A DNA stretch of 64,000 nt. Source: Streptomyces sp. NBC_01255. Lineage in GTDB: Bacteria > Actinomycetota > Actinomycetes > Streptomycetales > Streptomycetaceae. Positions 37,662 through 46,183 of this stretch are shown here, piece by piece. The notes below the pieces were generated by a model, which saw only the letters and a program-made list of their open reading frames with translations, had not been told where the DNA came from and did not search any database. Location of the stretch: the NCBI RefSeq assembly GCF_036226445.1, contig NZ_CP108474.1, forward strand, positions 682,001-746,000, written 5' to 3'. The translations under genes were made by a program, and so were the position numbers. How positions within the stretch are numbered: position 1 is the stretch's first letter; each line of letters starts with the position of its first letter.

Positions 37662-39197
37662 TCAGGCGGCCGGGACGCGGGCGGTGTCCGTCACGTGGTC
37701 GATGTCGCCGACGTATCCGTCGGGGCGGACGAGCACGACGGTGTCCTCGGTGATGCCGTACGCGGTGAGCAGGGCCGCCTCTCGTGGCGTGCGTGGCGCG
37801 GTGTGCGGCAGCACGACGTGGCGGTGTACGGGGATTACGCCGGCCCGTGGGGTGTGGCTCTCCAGGGCCGCCGCGGCGCGGGCGCCGAACGCGAGGGCGG
37901 TGAAGTGCGGGCCCCGGTAGAGGTCGAAGAGCCTCGTCGCCTCTCCGGTGGGGCGGGGCAGGAGCGCGTCGGGGGCGCGGTCGCCGGGGCGCAGGGTCGC
38001 GGTGCGGGACGCGTCGGCGGGGGCGAGCGGGCCGCCGAAGTAGGAGATGCCCAGCTGGTGTTCGTCCTGGCCGCGGGTGAGCTTGCCGGGGCGCGTGCCG
38101 CGCAGTCCTTCGTACAGCTCGGTGGAGCGGCCCAGGACCTGTGCGGCGACGGGGCGCCGCTCGGCCTCGTAGCTGTCGAGGAGGGAGTCGTCGGCGCCGG
38201 TGAGGACCTGATGGAGTTTCCAGCCGAGGTTGTGGGCGTCCTGGACGCCGGTGTTCAGGCCTTGCGCGCCGGCCGGTGTGTGGACGTGGGCGGCGTCGCC
38301 GCACAGCAGAAGCCGGCCGTTCCGGTAGCGCTCGGCGAGGCGGACGTTGGGGCGGAAGACCGAGGTCCAGGTGATGTCCCGCAGGGTGAGGGAGCGGTCT
38401 GCGCGGCGGCGCAGGAGGTCGGCGAGGAACTCGGGACCGGTGGGCCCGTCGAGTCCGTCGAGTCCGTCGACGGTGTCGCCGGGGCGCGTCCTGAACATGA
38501 TCTGGAAGCGGTTCCCGTCGCCGGGCAGCGGGCACGCCGCGACGCTGCGGCCCCGGACGCTGGGCCAGATGTGCCAGTGGTCACGGGAGAGGCCGTCGAC
38601 CGTGCCGTCGACGAGGAGCATCCGGTCGGCCTCGTCGGTGGTGCCCTCGAAGGCGATGCCCGCGGCCTTCCGCACGGTGCTGGAGCCGCCGTCCGCGCCG
38701 ACGACGTACCGGGCGGTGAGGAGGCGGCCGTCGTCGAGGCGTACCGCGCAGGACGTGGCGTCCTGGGTGATCTCCACGGCCCGGGCGCCGAAGTCGACGC
38801 GTACGCCGAGGCGTTCGACGGCGTCGCGGAGGAGGTCGGTGGTGGCGTACTGCGGGAGCAGGAGCACGTCGGGGTACGGGGTGCCCGCGCTGTCCGGGGC
38901 GGTGGCGTGCATCCGCCAGCTCTTCGTGAACGGGCCCACGTGCAGGCCCATCGGCGGGTAGGCGCCGCCCGCCGCGAGCGCGGCCCCGGCGAGGCCGAAG
39001 TCGTCGAGGACTTCGAGTGTGCGCGGCTGGATGCCCTTGGCCCGCGAGCCCGCGAAGCCCTTCCCCGCGCGTTCGAGGAGCCGGACCGGGAGTCCGCGGC
39101 GGGCCAGATCGAGGGTGAGGGCGAGCCCTACGGGCCCCGCGCCGACGACGATGACCGAGGCGTCCGTCCGGACCGCTCCGCTTCCCGTTTCGTTCAT
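37662..39197 (-). CDS. FAD-dependent aromatic hydroxylase
   Basis: A 511-residue class A flavoprotein monooxygenase of the PheA/TetX-like group. The N-terminal fold reads VIVVGAGPVGLALTLDLARRG, the DG motif VVGADGGSSTVRKAAG, the FAD motif GRLLLCGDAAHVHTPAGAQGLNTGVQDAHNL, and a C-terminal thioredoxin-like domain (about 400-510) is typical of polyketide hydroxylases and rifampicin monooxygenase. It would hydroxylate an aromatic compound, either in biosynthesis or as resistance by drug inactivation. AAAGG lies about 8 nt before the ATG. TetR control and the absence of biosynthetic neighbours favour detoxification; this is inference. Confidence 0.88.
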   Translation of the reverse strand: MNETGSGAVRTDASVIVVGAGPVGLALTLDLARRGLPVRLLERAGKGFAGSRAKGIQPRTLEVLDDFGLAGAALAAGGAYPPMGLHVGPFTKSWRMHATAPDSAGTPYPDVLLLPQYATTDLLRDAVERLGVRVDFGARAVEITQDATSCAVRLDDGRLLTARYVVGADGGSSTVRKAAGIAFEGTTDEADRMLLVDGTVDGLSRDHWHIWPSVRGRSVAACPLPGDGNRFQIMFRTRPGDTVDGLDGLDGPTGPEFLADLLRRRADRSLTLRDITWTSVFRPNVRLAERYRNGRLLLCGDAAHVHTPAGAQGLNTGVQDAHNLGWKLHQVLTGADDSLLDSYEAERRPVAAQVLGRSTELYEGLRGTRPGKLTRGQDEHQLGISYFGGPLAPADASRTATLRPGDRAPDALLPRPTGEATRLFDLYRGPHFTALAFGARAAAALESHTPRAGVIPVHRHVVLPHTAPRTPREAALLTAYGITEDTVVLVRPDGYVGDIDHVTDTARVPAA

Positions 39198-39231
39198 TGC
39201 CACTGCCTTTCGTCCACGTCGACCCATTTAA

Positions 39232-39248
39232 CGGATACAGCGTATCCG
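39232..39248. promoter_or_regulatory. TetR-type operator CGGATAC-AGC-GTATCCG
   Basis: A perfect 7-bp inverted repeat with a 3-nt spacer, starting 35 nt upstream of the FAD monooxygenase ATG. It is the probable binding site of the TetR protein encoded downstream of that gene. Confidence 0.75.
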
Positions 39249-39382
39249 AAAAGATGGGGCGGGGTCGGCGGGAGTCGGGTCGTGACGCATTGTCGCCAAA
39301 CGGACACGTTCCGATGCGTGGCGGTGCATGGTGGACGGATCGCCCGAGGGCCGCGTGGATGCCCGTACGAAAGGAGCGTGCC

Positions 39383-40117
39383 GTGCTGTCCGACTTCTTC
39401 GACCGCCTGCTGCGCCGGGGAAACCGTTCCGGCTCCGGAGGGGGTACGCACGCGCCGCCGCGCGACCTCGGGACCCTCGTGCTCGACGCGGACTTCTCCT
39501 CCGCCGAGCAGTGGACGGCGGGCCGTTCCTGGGCCTATCCCGACGGGGGTCCGACCAATCCGGGGGACAACAAGCTCGACCACCTGACGGAGGACCCCGA
39601 CTACAGCCGTACCGGGGTGTTCCGGGCGACCCGCCGCGCGGACGGCTACTGGGACGCCGGACTGCTCACGACCGAGGGCAGCCCGGAGGGCTTCCTGGTG
39701 CGGGCGGGGGACGTCCTGGAGGCCCGGGTGCGGCTGCCCGAGGAGACGGGCGCCTGGCCGGCGATCTGGACCTGGCTCGACGGCGGGCAGGAGATCGACG
39801 TCTTCGAGTACCACCCCGACAACCCGGACCTGCTGGAGCTTTCGAACCGCGTCCGGGGGCGGCACCACTACTTCCGGGACCCCGCCGTCCGGCCGGGGGC
39901 GTGGGTCGACCTCAGGGTCGAGTTCGGCTCCCGTTCCGTGGTGTGGTGGGTCAACGGCACGCGGGTCTTCGACGACGGGCGCGGGGTGGGACCCTCCTGG
40001 CGGGCCCACCTCATCGTGAACCTCTCCGTCTGCGCCGGGCGGTACCACCCGGCGCCGGACGCCGGGGCATCGGAGATGTCGTACGAGGTGGCGGAGTTGC
40101 GCGTGTACCGCGAGTGA
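39383..40117 (+). CDS. GH16-like glucanase fold protein without signal peptide
   Basis: A 244-residue protein with a concanavalin-like fold. The GH16 catalytic motif is present as E137-I-D139-V-F-E142 (GQEIDVFEYHPDN), giving nucleophile, helper Asp and acid/base. The region WPAIWTWLDGG before it also fits. GH16 enzymes are normally secreted and cut beta-1,3/1,4-glucans or related polymers, but no signal peptide is visible from the GTG start. That start has AAGGAG 6 nt upstream. An in-frame ATG at 39359 adds eight charged residues and no signal either. It could act on a cytoplasmic or recycled glycan, or be secreted non-classically. Confidence 0.75.
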   Translation: MLSDFFDRLLRRGNRSGSGGGTHAPPRDLGTLVLDADFSSAEQWTAGRSWAYPDGGPTNPGDNKLDHLTEDPDYSRTGVFRATRRADGYWDAGLLTTEGSPEGFLVRAGDVLEARVRLPEETGAWPAIWTWLDGGQEIDVFEYHPDNPDLLELSNRVRGRHHYFRDPAVRPGAWVDLRVEFGSRSVVWWVNGTRVFDDGRGVGPSWRAHLIVNLSVCAGRYHPAPDAGASEMSYEVAELRVYRE

Positions 40118-40164
40118 CGGGCCTCCGGTCGAGCATCGGATCATATCGACAGACAATGGGATGC

Positions 40165-40434
40165 ATGGCACAGAATGCACCTCCGCAGCGCGGTCCCTCG
40201 ACGCTGACCGTCAAGGGCCGGGACATGCGGCTCCGCACCATCGGAATCATCGCGCTCGCGGGTCTCGCGATCTGGTTCATCGCGGCCAACACCGGGTCGG
40301 TCAGCATCCGGCTGTGGATCCCCACCGTCACCCTGCCCCTCTGGGTCGTACTCACGGTCACCCTGCTCGTGGGCATCGTCCTCGGTATGTACATCTCCCG
40401 ACGACGAGCCGTCCGACGGCGAGCCAGGCGCTGA
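40165..40434 (+). CDS. LapA-like small membrane protein
   Basis: An 89-residue protein with two close membrane helices (IGIIALAGLAIWFIAAN and LPLWVVLTVTLLVGIVLGMYI) and a basic tail (SRRRAVRRRARR). This is the LapA/YciS (DUF1049) pattern, in which the second helix carries the conserved G..LG region. In Proteobacteria LapA acts in lipopolysaccharide assembly; in actinobacteria its role is unknown. An ATG three codons earlier (40156) is equally possible, and neither has a good ribosome site. Confidence 0.8.
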   Translation: MAQNAPPQRGPSTLTVKGRDMRLRTIGIIALAGLAIWFIAANTGSVSIRLWIPTVTLPLWVVLTVTLLVGIVLGMYISRRRAVRRRARR

Positions 40435-40483
40435 CCGCCCCGCCCGGCTCGCCGTACCGCCCCCGTTCCTTGAGCGGCTCCCC

Positions 40484-41716
40484 TCAGCCGCGGGCCAGCA
40501 GGTCGCGGAGGCCTGCGGTGAGGCGTTCGTACTCCTCGGGCCGGTTGTAGATCTGCCCCGAGATACGGATTCCGCCGCCGCCGGGCCAGTTCCAGACGAG
40601 TACGCGGCAGCCGAGCCGGGCGGCGATCTCCTCGCGCAGAGCGACCGCCTCCGGCTGCGTGCGGGCCAGGCCGGAGGGCAGGCGCAGGGACCGCATCGCC
40701 AGGCCTTCGCCGTACGGAAGCGGTGTCACGCCCGGGATCTCGTCGAGCAACTCCGCTCCGTAGCGCACCAGTTCCGCGTTGTGGGCGCGCACCCGGTCAG
40801 CGCCGAGCCCGGCGACGAGGTCGAGACCCTCGGGTGCGGCGAGCCAGCCGGTGTAGTCGACGGTGGCGCGGAACTCCACCGCGCGCGGGAAGCCGCGGTC
40901 GTCCTCCCACGACGGGACGGGCGCGGCGACCCGGTCCCGGTGGGCGGGGGCCACCGCGAGGACGGCACTGCCCGCCGGCGCGTACGCCCACTTGTGCAGG
41001 TTCCCGAACCAGAAGTCGGGTGCGCCCGCGAGCGGTTCGGCGAGCATGCCCGGGGCGTGGGCGCCGTCGACCACGGTGGTGATCCCGCGCTCGCGGAGCG
41101 CGGCGAGCAGCCGCGGGGTGGCGAGCGGCCGGGCGGTGGGCGAGCTGATCTGGTCGATCAGGACCACCCGCGTACGAGGAGTGAGCGCGGCGAGCACCGC
41201 CTCGCACACCGCGTCCTCGTCCGGCAGGCCGGGGTCGAGGGCGACGGTGACCGTCCGGGCGCGGCGGGCGGCCGCCGCGACGACCGTGCCGTAGCCGTGG
41301 TCCGTGACCAGGACCTCGCCATCGGCGTCCAGGCGCAGGGCGTCGAGCGCGAGGTTGGCGGCCTCGGTGGCGTTGGTGACGAAGGCGATCCCCTCGGGAT
41401 CGGCGCCCAGATGGGCCGCGACGCGCCCCCGGGCAGCGGCCAGGCGGTCGGGGACGCCGAGGAAGAAGGCGTCGGGGTCGGCCATGGCCTCCTCGGCCAG
41501 GCGCCGTTGGGCCTCGGCGACCGGGACGGGCACGGCGCCGAAGGAGCCGTGGTTGAGGTGGGCGACCGCCGGGTCGAGCCGGAACAGCCGTGCCCCGCCC
41601 GGGAATTCCCCGCCGGGGACGCCCCGGATGCCCCTCCGACCCCTGACACCTCTGACGCCCCTGACGCCCCTGACGCTTTGTCCCTCCCCGCCCGGCGGCA
41701 CGGCGGGCGCGGTCAT
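40484..41716 (-). CDS. Class V aminotransferase-fold PLP enzyme (isopenicillin N epimerase-like)
   Basis: A 410-residue fold-type I PLP enzyme. PLP-binding Lys242 is in the NLHKW motif, preceded by VVDGAHAPG with the PLP-ring Asp. The N-terminal part HLNHGSFGAVPVPVAEAQRR matches the isopenicillin N epimerase / cysteine desulfurase-like group, whose members epimerise or eliminate amino acids. The reaction here is unknown. Residues about 15-33 are an odd Arg-Gly-Val repeat coded by a 9-bp tandem repeat. The ATG overlaps the stop of the secreted glycan enzyme gene by 4 nt, so the two are coupled. Without that overlap the true start could be nearer the FRLDPAVAHLNHG segment. Confidence 0.87.
   Translation of the reverse strand: MTAPAVPPGGEGQSVRGVRGVRGVRGRRGIRGVPGGEFPGGARLFRLDPAVAHLNHGSFGAVPVPVAEAQRRLAEEAMADPDAFFLGVPDRLAAARGRVAAHLGADPEGIAFVTNATEAANLALDALRLDADGEVLVTDHGYGTVVAAAARRARTVTVALDPGLPDEDAVCEAVLAALTPRTRVVLIDQISSPTARPLATPRLLAALRERGITTVVDGAHAPGMLAEPLAGAPDFWFGNLHKWAYAPAGSAVLAVAPAHRDRVAAPVPSWEDDRGFPRAVEFRATVDYTGWLAAPEGLDLVAGLGADRVRAHNAELVRYGAELLDEIPGVTPLPYGEGLAMRSLRLPSGLARTQPEAVALREEIAARLGCRVLVWNWPGGGGIRISGQIYNRPEEYERLTAGLRDLLARG
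41631..41675. repeat. Five-unit 9-bp tandem repeat inside the aminotransferase gene
   Basis: Units of the type CCCCTGACG repeat five times (two exact, three variant). On the minus strand they code (Arg-Gly-Val)n. Unit size is three codons, so slippage keeps the frame. Confidence 0.85.
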
Positions 41717-43677
41717 CGGACCTCGACGGTGACGGTCCGGCCGGGGGCCACGCGCGTACGGACGACGGTGTAGGTCGCCCCGTCGACGACCTCGGTACGG
41801 GCCTCCCTGACCACCCCGTCGACGGCGACGGCAGCGTGGGCGCCCGGGAAGCGGGCCACCCAGGTGTACGGGGCACTGCCCGAGGTGTGGGTGAGGGTCG
41901 AGCGGCGGTCCGTTTCGTGGCGCAGGGTGAAGGCGGAGTCGCCGACGCGCAGGTCCTCGATGCTCAGCCACTCCATGCCGGAGGGCAGCCGCGACTGGGT
42001 GGCGAGGGTGCGGGCGGGGGCGTCCGGGGTGACGCCCATCAGTCCCTGGACGGTCTGGCCGACGAGGGTGAAGGAGACCTCGGGGTAGTCGCCGTTGGTG
42101 CCCTGGCGGGAGTTGACGTGCTGGACGTCCTTCTGGGCGTAGATGTGGCGCATCCACTTCCAGGCGGTGTCGGCACGGTTGTTGGTGAGGAAGGTGTCGG
42201 GGAGGTAGGTCAGGGCCTCGATGTTGTCGGGGCGTCCGTCGCCTTCGGCCTGCTCGTCGATGTAGTCGAGGTACGCCTCGCGCCGGTCCCCGGGGGCGAC
42301 GATCTGCTTCATGGGCATGAACCAGCTGTTCTCCTTGCCCCAGCCGGTCAGGGCGCGCCCGTCGGTGGTGTAGCCGCGCACCATGTCGGCGCCCGAACCG
42401 GTGCCGCTCCAGGTGGTGTTGAAGTACGTCTTGAGTTCGCGGGCCCGGCGCTCGAAGCGGGCCGCGAGCTGGTGCTCGCCCTTGGCGCGGGCGAGGGAGG
42501 CCATCGCGCGGTAGGCCTGGTACTGCGAGCCGATGGCGTCGCCGGCCTCGGCGAGCGGTTCGTCGCTCTGCTCGTTGTAGCTCGCGACGCCTTGGAAGAT
42601 GCCCTTGCCGGTGCCCTCGGCCACGCTCACCCGGCCGTTGTCCTTCTTCCCGTCGTGAAGGGAGACGAACTCCTCGGTGGCGTGGCGGTAGAACTCCCAC
42701 AGGGCGGGGTCGTCGAGGTAGGCGGGGTCGCCGCTCCAGCGGTACGCCTCCTCGGCCTTCTGGACCAGTTCGAAGGGGGCGGGCACCTCCCGGACGAAGA
42801 GGCTCGGGCCGCGGTAGTCGATGGAGAGGTAGGAGCGGTTGTCGAAGTTGAGGGCCCACACCGGGTAGTAGGCGTGCTCGGCGGTCGCGGAGGCGGCGAA
42901 GGAGCGCAGCATCTCCTTGTTCTCGGTGTGCAGGCCGAGCACTCCGGCGCCGGAGAGCTGGTGGGCCATGTCGCGGGAGTAGTAGCCGCTGCGGTTGGCG
43001 TATCCCGCCCAGTAGGAGGGTGCGTAGACGCCGGTGCCGGTACCGCCGGTCTGGCGCTCGTCCGCGTCGAGCGGGCCCTGGGTGCCGGGCAGGTGCACCC
43101 AGCTGTTGGCCTTGCCCTTGGCCCAGTCGAACATCTCGACGATCTCGGGGTCGCTGGAGGAGACGCGGGGGTCGGCGGGGGCGGCCGGGGAGACCATCAC
43201 GTCGTCGACGTTGACCCAGCCGTTCCCCGACTCGAAGGCGATCTCCAGCCGGTCCCCGGGGGCGAGGACGATCCTGCCGAGGGTGTGGCGGCGGTAGTTG
43301 GCGGCGGCGGGCAGGGTCCGCTCGGCGACGGCGGCGCCGTTGACCCGCAGGACGTACCGGCCGCCGGGGCCGCCGGTGGCGATCCACGCGGAGACGAGGT
43401 AGCCGCCGTGGCCGGTGGCCGTGACGGTCTGGGAGACCTTCATGCCGCTGCCGGCGTCGAGGTAGGCCAGCCGGCTCCCGGCGTGCGGGTTGTTGCTCGC
43501 GACGCCGGTCCCGGAGGTGAACTCCCAGCCCCCACCACCCTGTTCGAAGCCGGGATCGACCACGGTCAGCACGGCGGGGGCGGGGGCGGACGGGGAGGCC
43601 GTCGCCGGGGTTCCACCGGCGGACAGTGAGGCGAGCAGGGCGACGGCGGACAGCAGCGACAAGCGGGAACGCGTCAT
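41713..43677 (-). CDS. Secreted (alpha/alpha)6-barrel-like glycan enzyme, family unknown
   Basis: A 654-residue secreted protein. The signal peptide covers about residues 1-28 (LLSAVALLASLSAGG, ATA-SPS). A CBM4/9-like beta-sandwich (about 38-165) begins VVDPGFEQGGGGWEF. From about 175 to 560 the sequence looks like a six-hairpin (alpha/alpha)6 glycosidase: YYSRDMAHQLSGAG, AYRWSGDPAYLDD, GDAIGSQYQAYRAM, KENSWFMPMKQI. A beta-rich C-terminal domain (about 570-654) resembles those following GH65/GH78/GH95-like barrels. I cannot assign a GH family. Acidic residues suited to catalysis include the Glu and Asp of VAEGTGKGIF and GDAIGSQ, but this is a guess. The divergent ABC operon suggests its products are imported. 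Confidence 0.7.
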   Translation of the reverse strand: MTRSRLSLLSAVALLASLSAGGTPATASPSAPAPAVLTVVDPGFEQGGGGWEFTSGTGVASNNPHAGSRLAYLDAGSGMKVSQTVTATGHGGYLVSAWIATGGPGGRYVLRVNGAAVAERTLPAAANYRRHTLGRIVLAPGDRLEIAFESGNGWVNVDDVMVSPAAPADPRVSSSDPEIVEMFDWAKGKANSWVHLPGTQGPLDADERQTGGTGTGVYAPSYWAGYANRSGYYSRDMAHQLSGAGVLGLHTENKEMLRSFAASATAEHAYYPVWALNFDNRSYLSIDYRGPSLFVREVPAPFELVQKAEEAYRWSGDPAYLDDPALWEFYRHATEEFVSLHDGKKDNGRVSVAEGTGKGIFQGVASYNEQSDEPLAEAGDAIGSQYQAYRAMASLARAKGEHQLAARFERRARELKTYFNTTWSGTGSGADMVRGYTTDGRALTGWGKENSWFMPMKQIVAPGDRREAYLDYIDEQAEGDGRPDNIEALTYLPDTFLTNNRADTAWKWMRHIYAQKDVQHVNSRQGTNGDYPEVSFTLVGQTVQGLMGVTPDAPARTLATQSRLPSGMEWLSIEDLRVGDSAFTLRHETDRRSTLTHTSGSAPYTWVARFPGAHAAVAVDGVVREARTEVVDGATYTVVRTRVAPGRTVTVEVR

Positions 43678-43723
43678 GAGGGTTCTCTCCCGGAGCGGAG
43701 CGGGTCAGGTCGGGGCGCGCGGC

Positions 43724-43833
43724 ACGCTAGCAACAGCCACTGACGGATTGCAATGGTCCTGCCAAAGATCAGACGTCAGTCAAACTGAAAGTTTTCACTG
43801 AAGCATTGCAAGTCGAGTGATCCCCCTTGTAAT
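43724..43833. promoter_or_regulatory. Divergent promoter pair with central TGAAA-GT-TTTCA operator
   Basis: On the plus strand TTGCAA (43806-43811), 16 nt, TGTAAT (43828-43833) points to the binding-protein gene. On the minus strand TTGCAA (43748-43753), 18 nt, TAGCGT (43724-43729) points to the secreted enzyme. The palindrome TGAAAGTTTTCA (43786-43797) lies between the two -35 boxes. The 8-mers TTGCAATG (43748) and CATTGCAA (43804) are mirror images. The LacI regulator at 48791 is the likely ligand. Confidence 0.55.
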
Positions 43834-43880
43834 GTCCGGCCCCGTCAAGTTCCGCAACGGTGCGAGCGAGGGGATCCGGC

Positions 43881-45275
43881 ATGACGGACCAGCAGAGTGG
43901 AAGACAGCCGGGGCGCCGGCAGGTACTGCGCGGCGGCAGCGCCCTGGCGGCGGCCGGACTCGGCGGACTCGGCCTCACCGGCCTGACGACGCTCACCGGC
44001 TGCTCGGGCAGCGGCGACACCGGCGCGGGCGGTTCGGGCGCCGCCGGGGATCCGCGCAAGGGAAAGATCACGGTCTGGTCCTGGCAGGGCCCGGCTGAAC
44101 AACTCAAGGCGCTGATACCGGAGTTCAACAAGACATACCCGGACATCCAGGTGACCGTCGAGGACATCGGCAACCCCGCCATCTGGGACAAGATCACGGC
44201 CGGCCTCGCCGCCGGCGGCCAGGGCCTCGCCGACGTCCTGCACATCGGCGTCGACTACCTGCCGGGGTACGTCGAGCGCTTTCCCGGCGGCCTCGCCGAC
44301 CTCGCCCCGCTGGGCGCACCCGCCCACAAGGACGCCTTCGCCTCCGGTCTCTGGCAGACCGTCTCCCCCGACGGCAAGCGCGTCAACGCCCTTCCCTGGG
44401 AGGCTAATTCGGCGGGGTTCTACTACCGGGCCGACCTCTTCGAGAAGGCCGGGGTCGACGTCGGCGCGCTCCAGACCTGGGACGAGACGATCGAGGCCGG
44501 CAAGCGGCTCAAGGCGCGTACGGGCGTCCATCTCCTCGGCATCGACAAGCCGGCCTCGCAGCCCGACGCCGCCAACTTCTTCCAGATGCTGCTCCAGCTC
44601 CAGGGCGCCTTCTACTTCGACCTGGAAGGCCGCATCACCCTGGACTCCCCGGAGGCCGTCCGGGCGATGACGCTCATCAAGACCATGAACGACGCCGGGC
44701 TCGTGAGCAATCTGGCCGGCGGCTGGAACGCCCTGATGAGCTCCCTCAAGCGGGGCACCGCCGCCGTACTTCCCTGGCCCACCTGGTTCGGCGGGATCAT
44801 CGAGGAGCAGGTGCCCGGCGAGGCGGGCAAGTGGAAGGTCCGGCTGCCCCCGGCCGTCCGCCGCGGCGGCCCCACCGCGGCCACCGTGAACTCCACCCAC
44901 CTCGCGATCGCCGGCAGCAGCAAGCAGCAGGCGGCGGCCTGGTCCTTCGTCGAGTTCGCGCTGACCCGCCCCGCCTCCCAGGTGCGGATCTACCGGGGCA
45001 AGGGCATCGCGCCCGCGCTCCTCAAGGCGTACGACGACTCCGTCTTCCACGAGCCTTCCGCCTTCTTCAGCGGGCAGCGCAAGGGCGAGATCTTCCTCGA
45101 CGCCCTCAAGGCGCCCGGCTCCGCCGTGAACTACACGGCCGACTACGCCCGCGCCCTGAAGCTCGTCACCGACGCCCAGTCGAAGGTGCTGCTCAAGGGC
45201 GCCGACCCGGCGAAGGTCCTCGGCGAGGCGGCGAGCGAGCTGGCCCGCCAGACCGGCAGGAAGAACGTGCGATGA
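43881..45275 (+). CDS. Sugar ABC substrate-binding lipoprotein
   Basis: A 464-residue family 1 extracellular solute-binding protein. The N-terminus has twin Arg (RRQVLRGGSALAAAG) and a lipobox (LTGC near residue 54), so it is probably a lipoprotein, perhaps exported by Tat. The mature part starts GKITVWSWQGPAEQLKALIPEFNKTYP, as in CUT1 binders for oligosaccharides. ALPWEANSAGFYYRADLFEKAG is the typical ligand-cleft region. GAGGGG lies about 7 nt before the ATG. It is the first gene of a cassette with two permeases, a GH36-type enzyme and a LacI regulator. Confidence 0.92.
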   Translation: MTDQQSGRQPGRRQVLRGGSALAAAGLGGLGLTGLTTLTGCSGSGDTGAGGSGAAGDPRKGKITVWSWQGPAEQLKALIPEFNKTYPDIQVTVEDIGNPAIWDKITAGLAAGGQGLADVLHIGVDYLPGYVERFPGGLADLAPLGAPAHKDAFASGLWQTVSPDGKRVNALPWEANSAGFYYRADLFEKAGVDVGALQTWDETIEAGKRLKARTGVHLLGIDKPASQPDAANFFQMLLQLQGAFYFDLEGRITLDSPEAVRAMTLIKTMNDAGLVSNLAGGWNALMSSLKRGTAAVLPWPTWFGGIIEEQVPGEAGKWKVRLPPAVRRGGPTAATVNSTHLAIAGSSKQQAAAWSFVEFALTRPASQVRIYRGKGIAPALLKAYDDSVFHEPSAFFSGQRKGEIFLDALKAPGSAVNYTADYARALKLVTDAQSKVLLKGADPAKVLGEAASELARQTGRKNVR

Positions 45276-46183
45276 CACCGAGCGCGCCCGCCGCCGCCGC
45301 GCCCCGCCCCGCCGCGCGCCGGCGCGGGCGGTGGGGCACGGCCGCCCCGTACCTCTTCGTCCTGCCCGCGGTGCTGCTCTTCGCCGCGTTCAAGCTCTAC
45401 CCCATCGGCTGGTCGTTCCTCCTCAGCCTGCACCGCACAGTGGGCGGCACCGAGACGTTCGTGGGTGCCGACAACTACGCACGTCTCGCCGACGACCCGC
45501 TGTTCTGGACCGCGCTGCGCAACACCGGGGTGATCCTCGTCGTCCAGGTGCCGCTGATGCTGGCGCTCGCCACCGGGCTCGCGGTCGCCCTCGACTCCAC
45601 CCTGCTGCGCGGCCGGCCCGTCTTCCGGCTCGGCTTCTTCCTGCCGATGGTCACGGGGCTCGTCGCGTACGGCATCGTCTTCTCCGTCCTCCTCAACGAG
45701 GAGTACGGGCTCGTCAACTGGCTGTTCGGCCTCGTCGGCATCGACCCGGTCCCCTGGCTGACCGAGGGGCTGTGGGCCCGCATCTCCCTGGGCCTCGCGC
45801 TGACCTGGCACTACACCGGCTACAACGCCGTGATCCTGCTCGCCAGGCTCCAGACGATCCCGGCCGAGCTCTACGACGCGGCCGCCGTCGACGGCGCCGG
45901 CGCGCTGAACGCCTTCCGCCACGTCACGCTGCCCGGGCTGCGGCCCGCGCTGCTCCTCACGACGGTCCTGTCCACGATCGGCACGCTCCAGCTCTTCGAC
46001 GAGCCGTACGTCCTCACCGGCGGCGGGCCCGACAACGCGACCCTGACGATCGGCGTGTACCTCTACCAGAACGCCTTCAAGTACTTCGACTTCGGCTACG
46101 CCTCCGCCGTCGCGTACGCCCTCACCGTCCTCGTCGGAGTCCTCGGCCTGATCCAGTTCCGCCTCCTCGGGGAGAAGTCGTGA
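45272..46183 (+). CDS. CUT1 sugar ABC permease, MalF-like
   Basis: A 303-residue permease with six membrane helices (APYLFVLPAVLLFAAFKLYP first) and the EAA loop YDAAAVDGAGALNAFRHVTLPGLRPALL, which docks the ATPase. It overlaps the binding-protein stop by 4 nt (ATGA) and the next permease by 4 nt (GTGA). No ATPase gene is present in the operon; the shared ATPase MsiK is the known solution in Streptomyces. Confidence 0.93.
   Translation: MTPSAPAAAAPRPAARRRGRWGTAAPYLFVLPAVLLFAAFKLYPIGWSFLLSLHRTVGGTETFVGADNYARLADDPLFWTALRNTGVILVVQVPLMLALATGLAVALDSTLLRGRPVFRLGFFLPMVTGLVAYGIVFSVLLNEEYGLVNWLFGLVGIDPVPWLTEGLWARISLGLALTWHYTGYNAVILLARLQTIPAELYDAAAVDGAGALNAFRHVTLPGLRPALLLTTVLSTIGTLQLFDEPYVLTGGGPDNATLTIGVYLYQNAFKYFDFGYASAVAYALTVLVGVLGLIQFRLLGEKS

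Noticed and set aside
40484..43387. A 967-codon open frame covering the aminotransferase and most of the secreted enzyme
   Set aside because: Upstream of 41716 it is low-complexity Arg/Pro sequence in the wrong frame of a well-supported gene.
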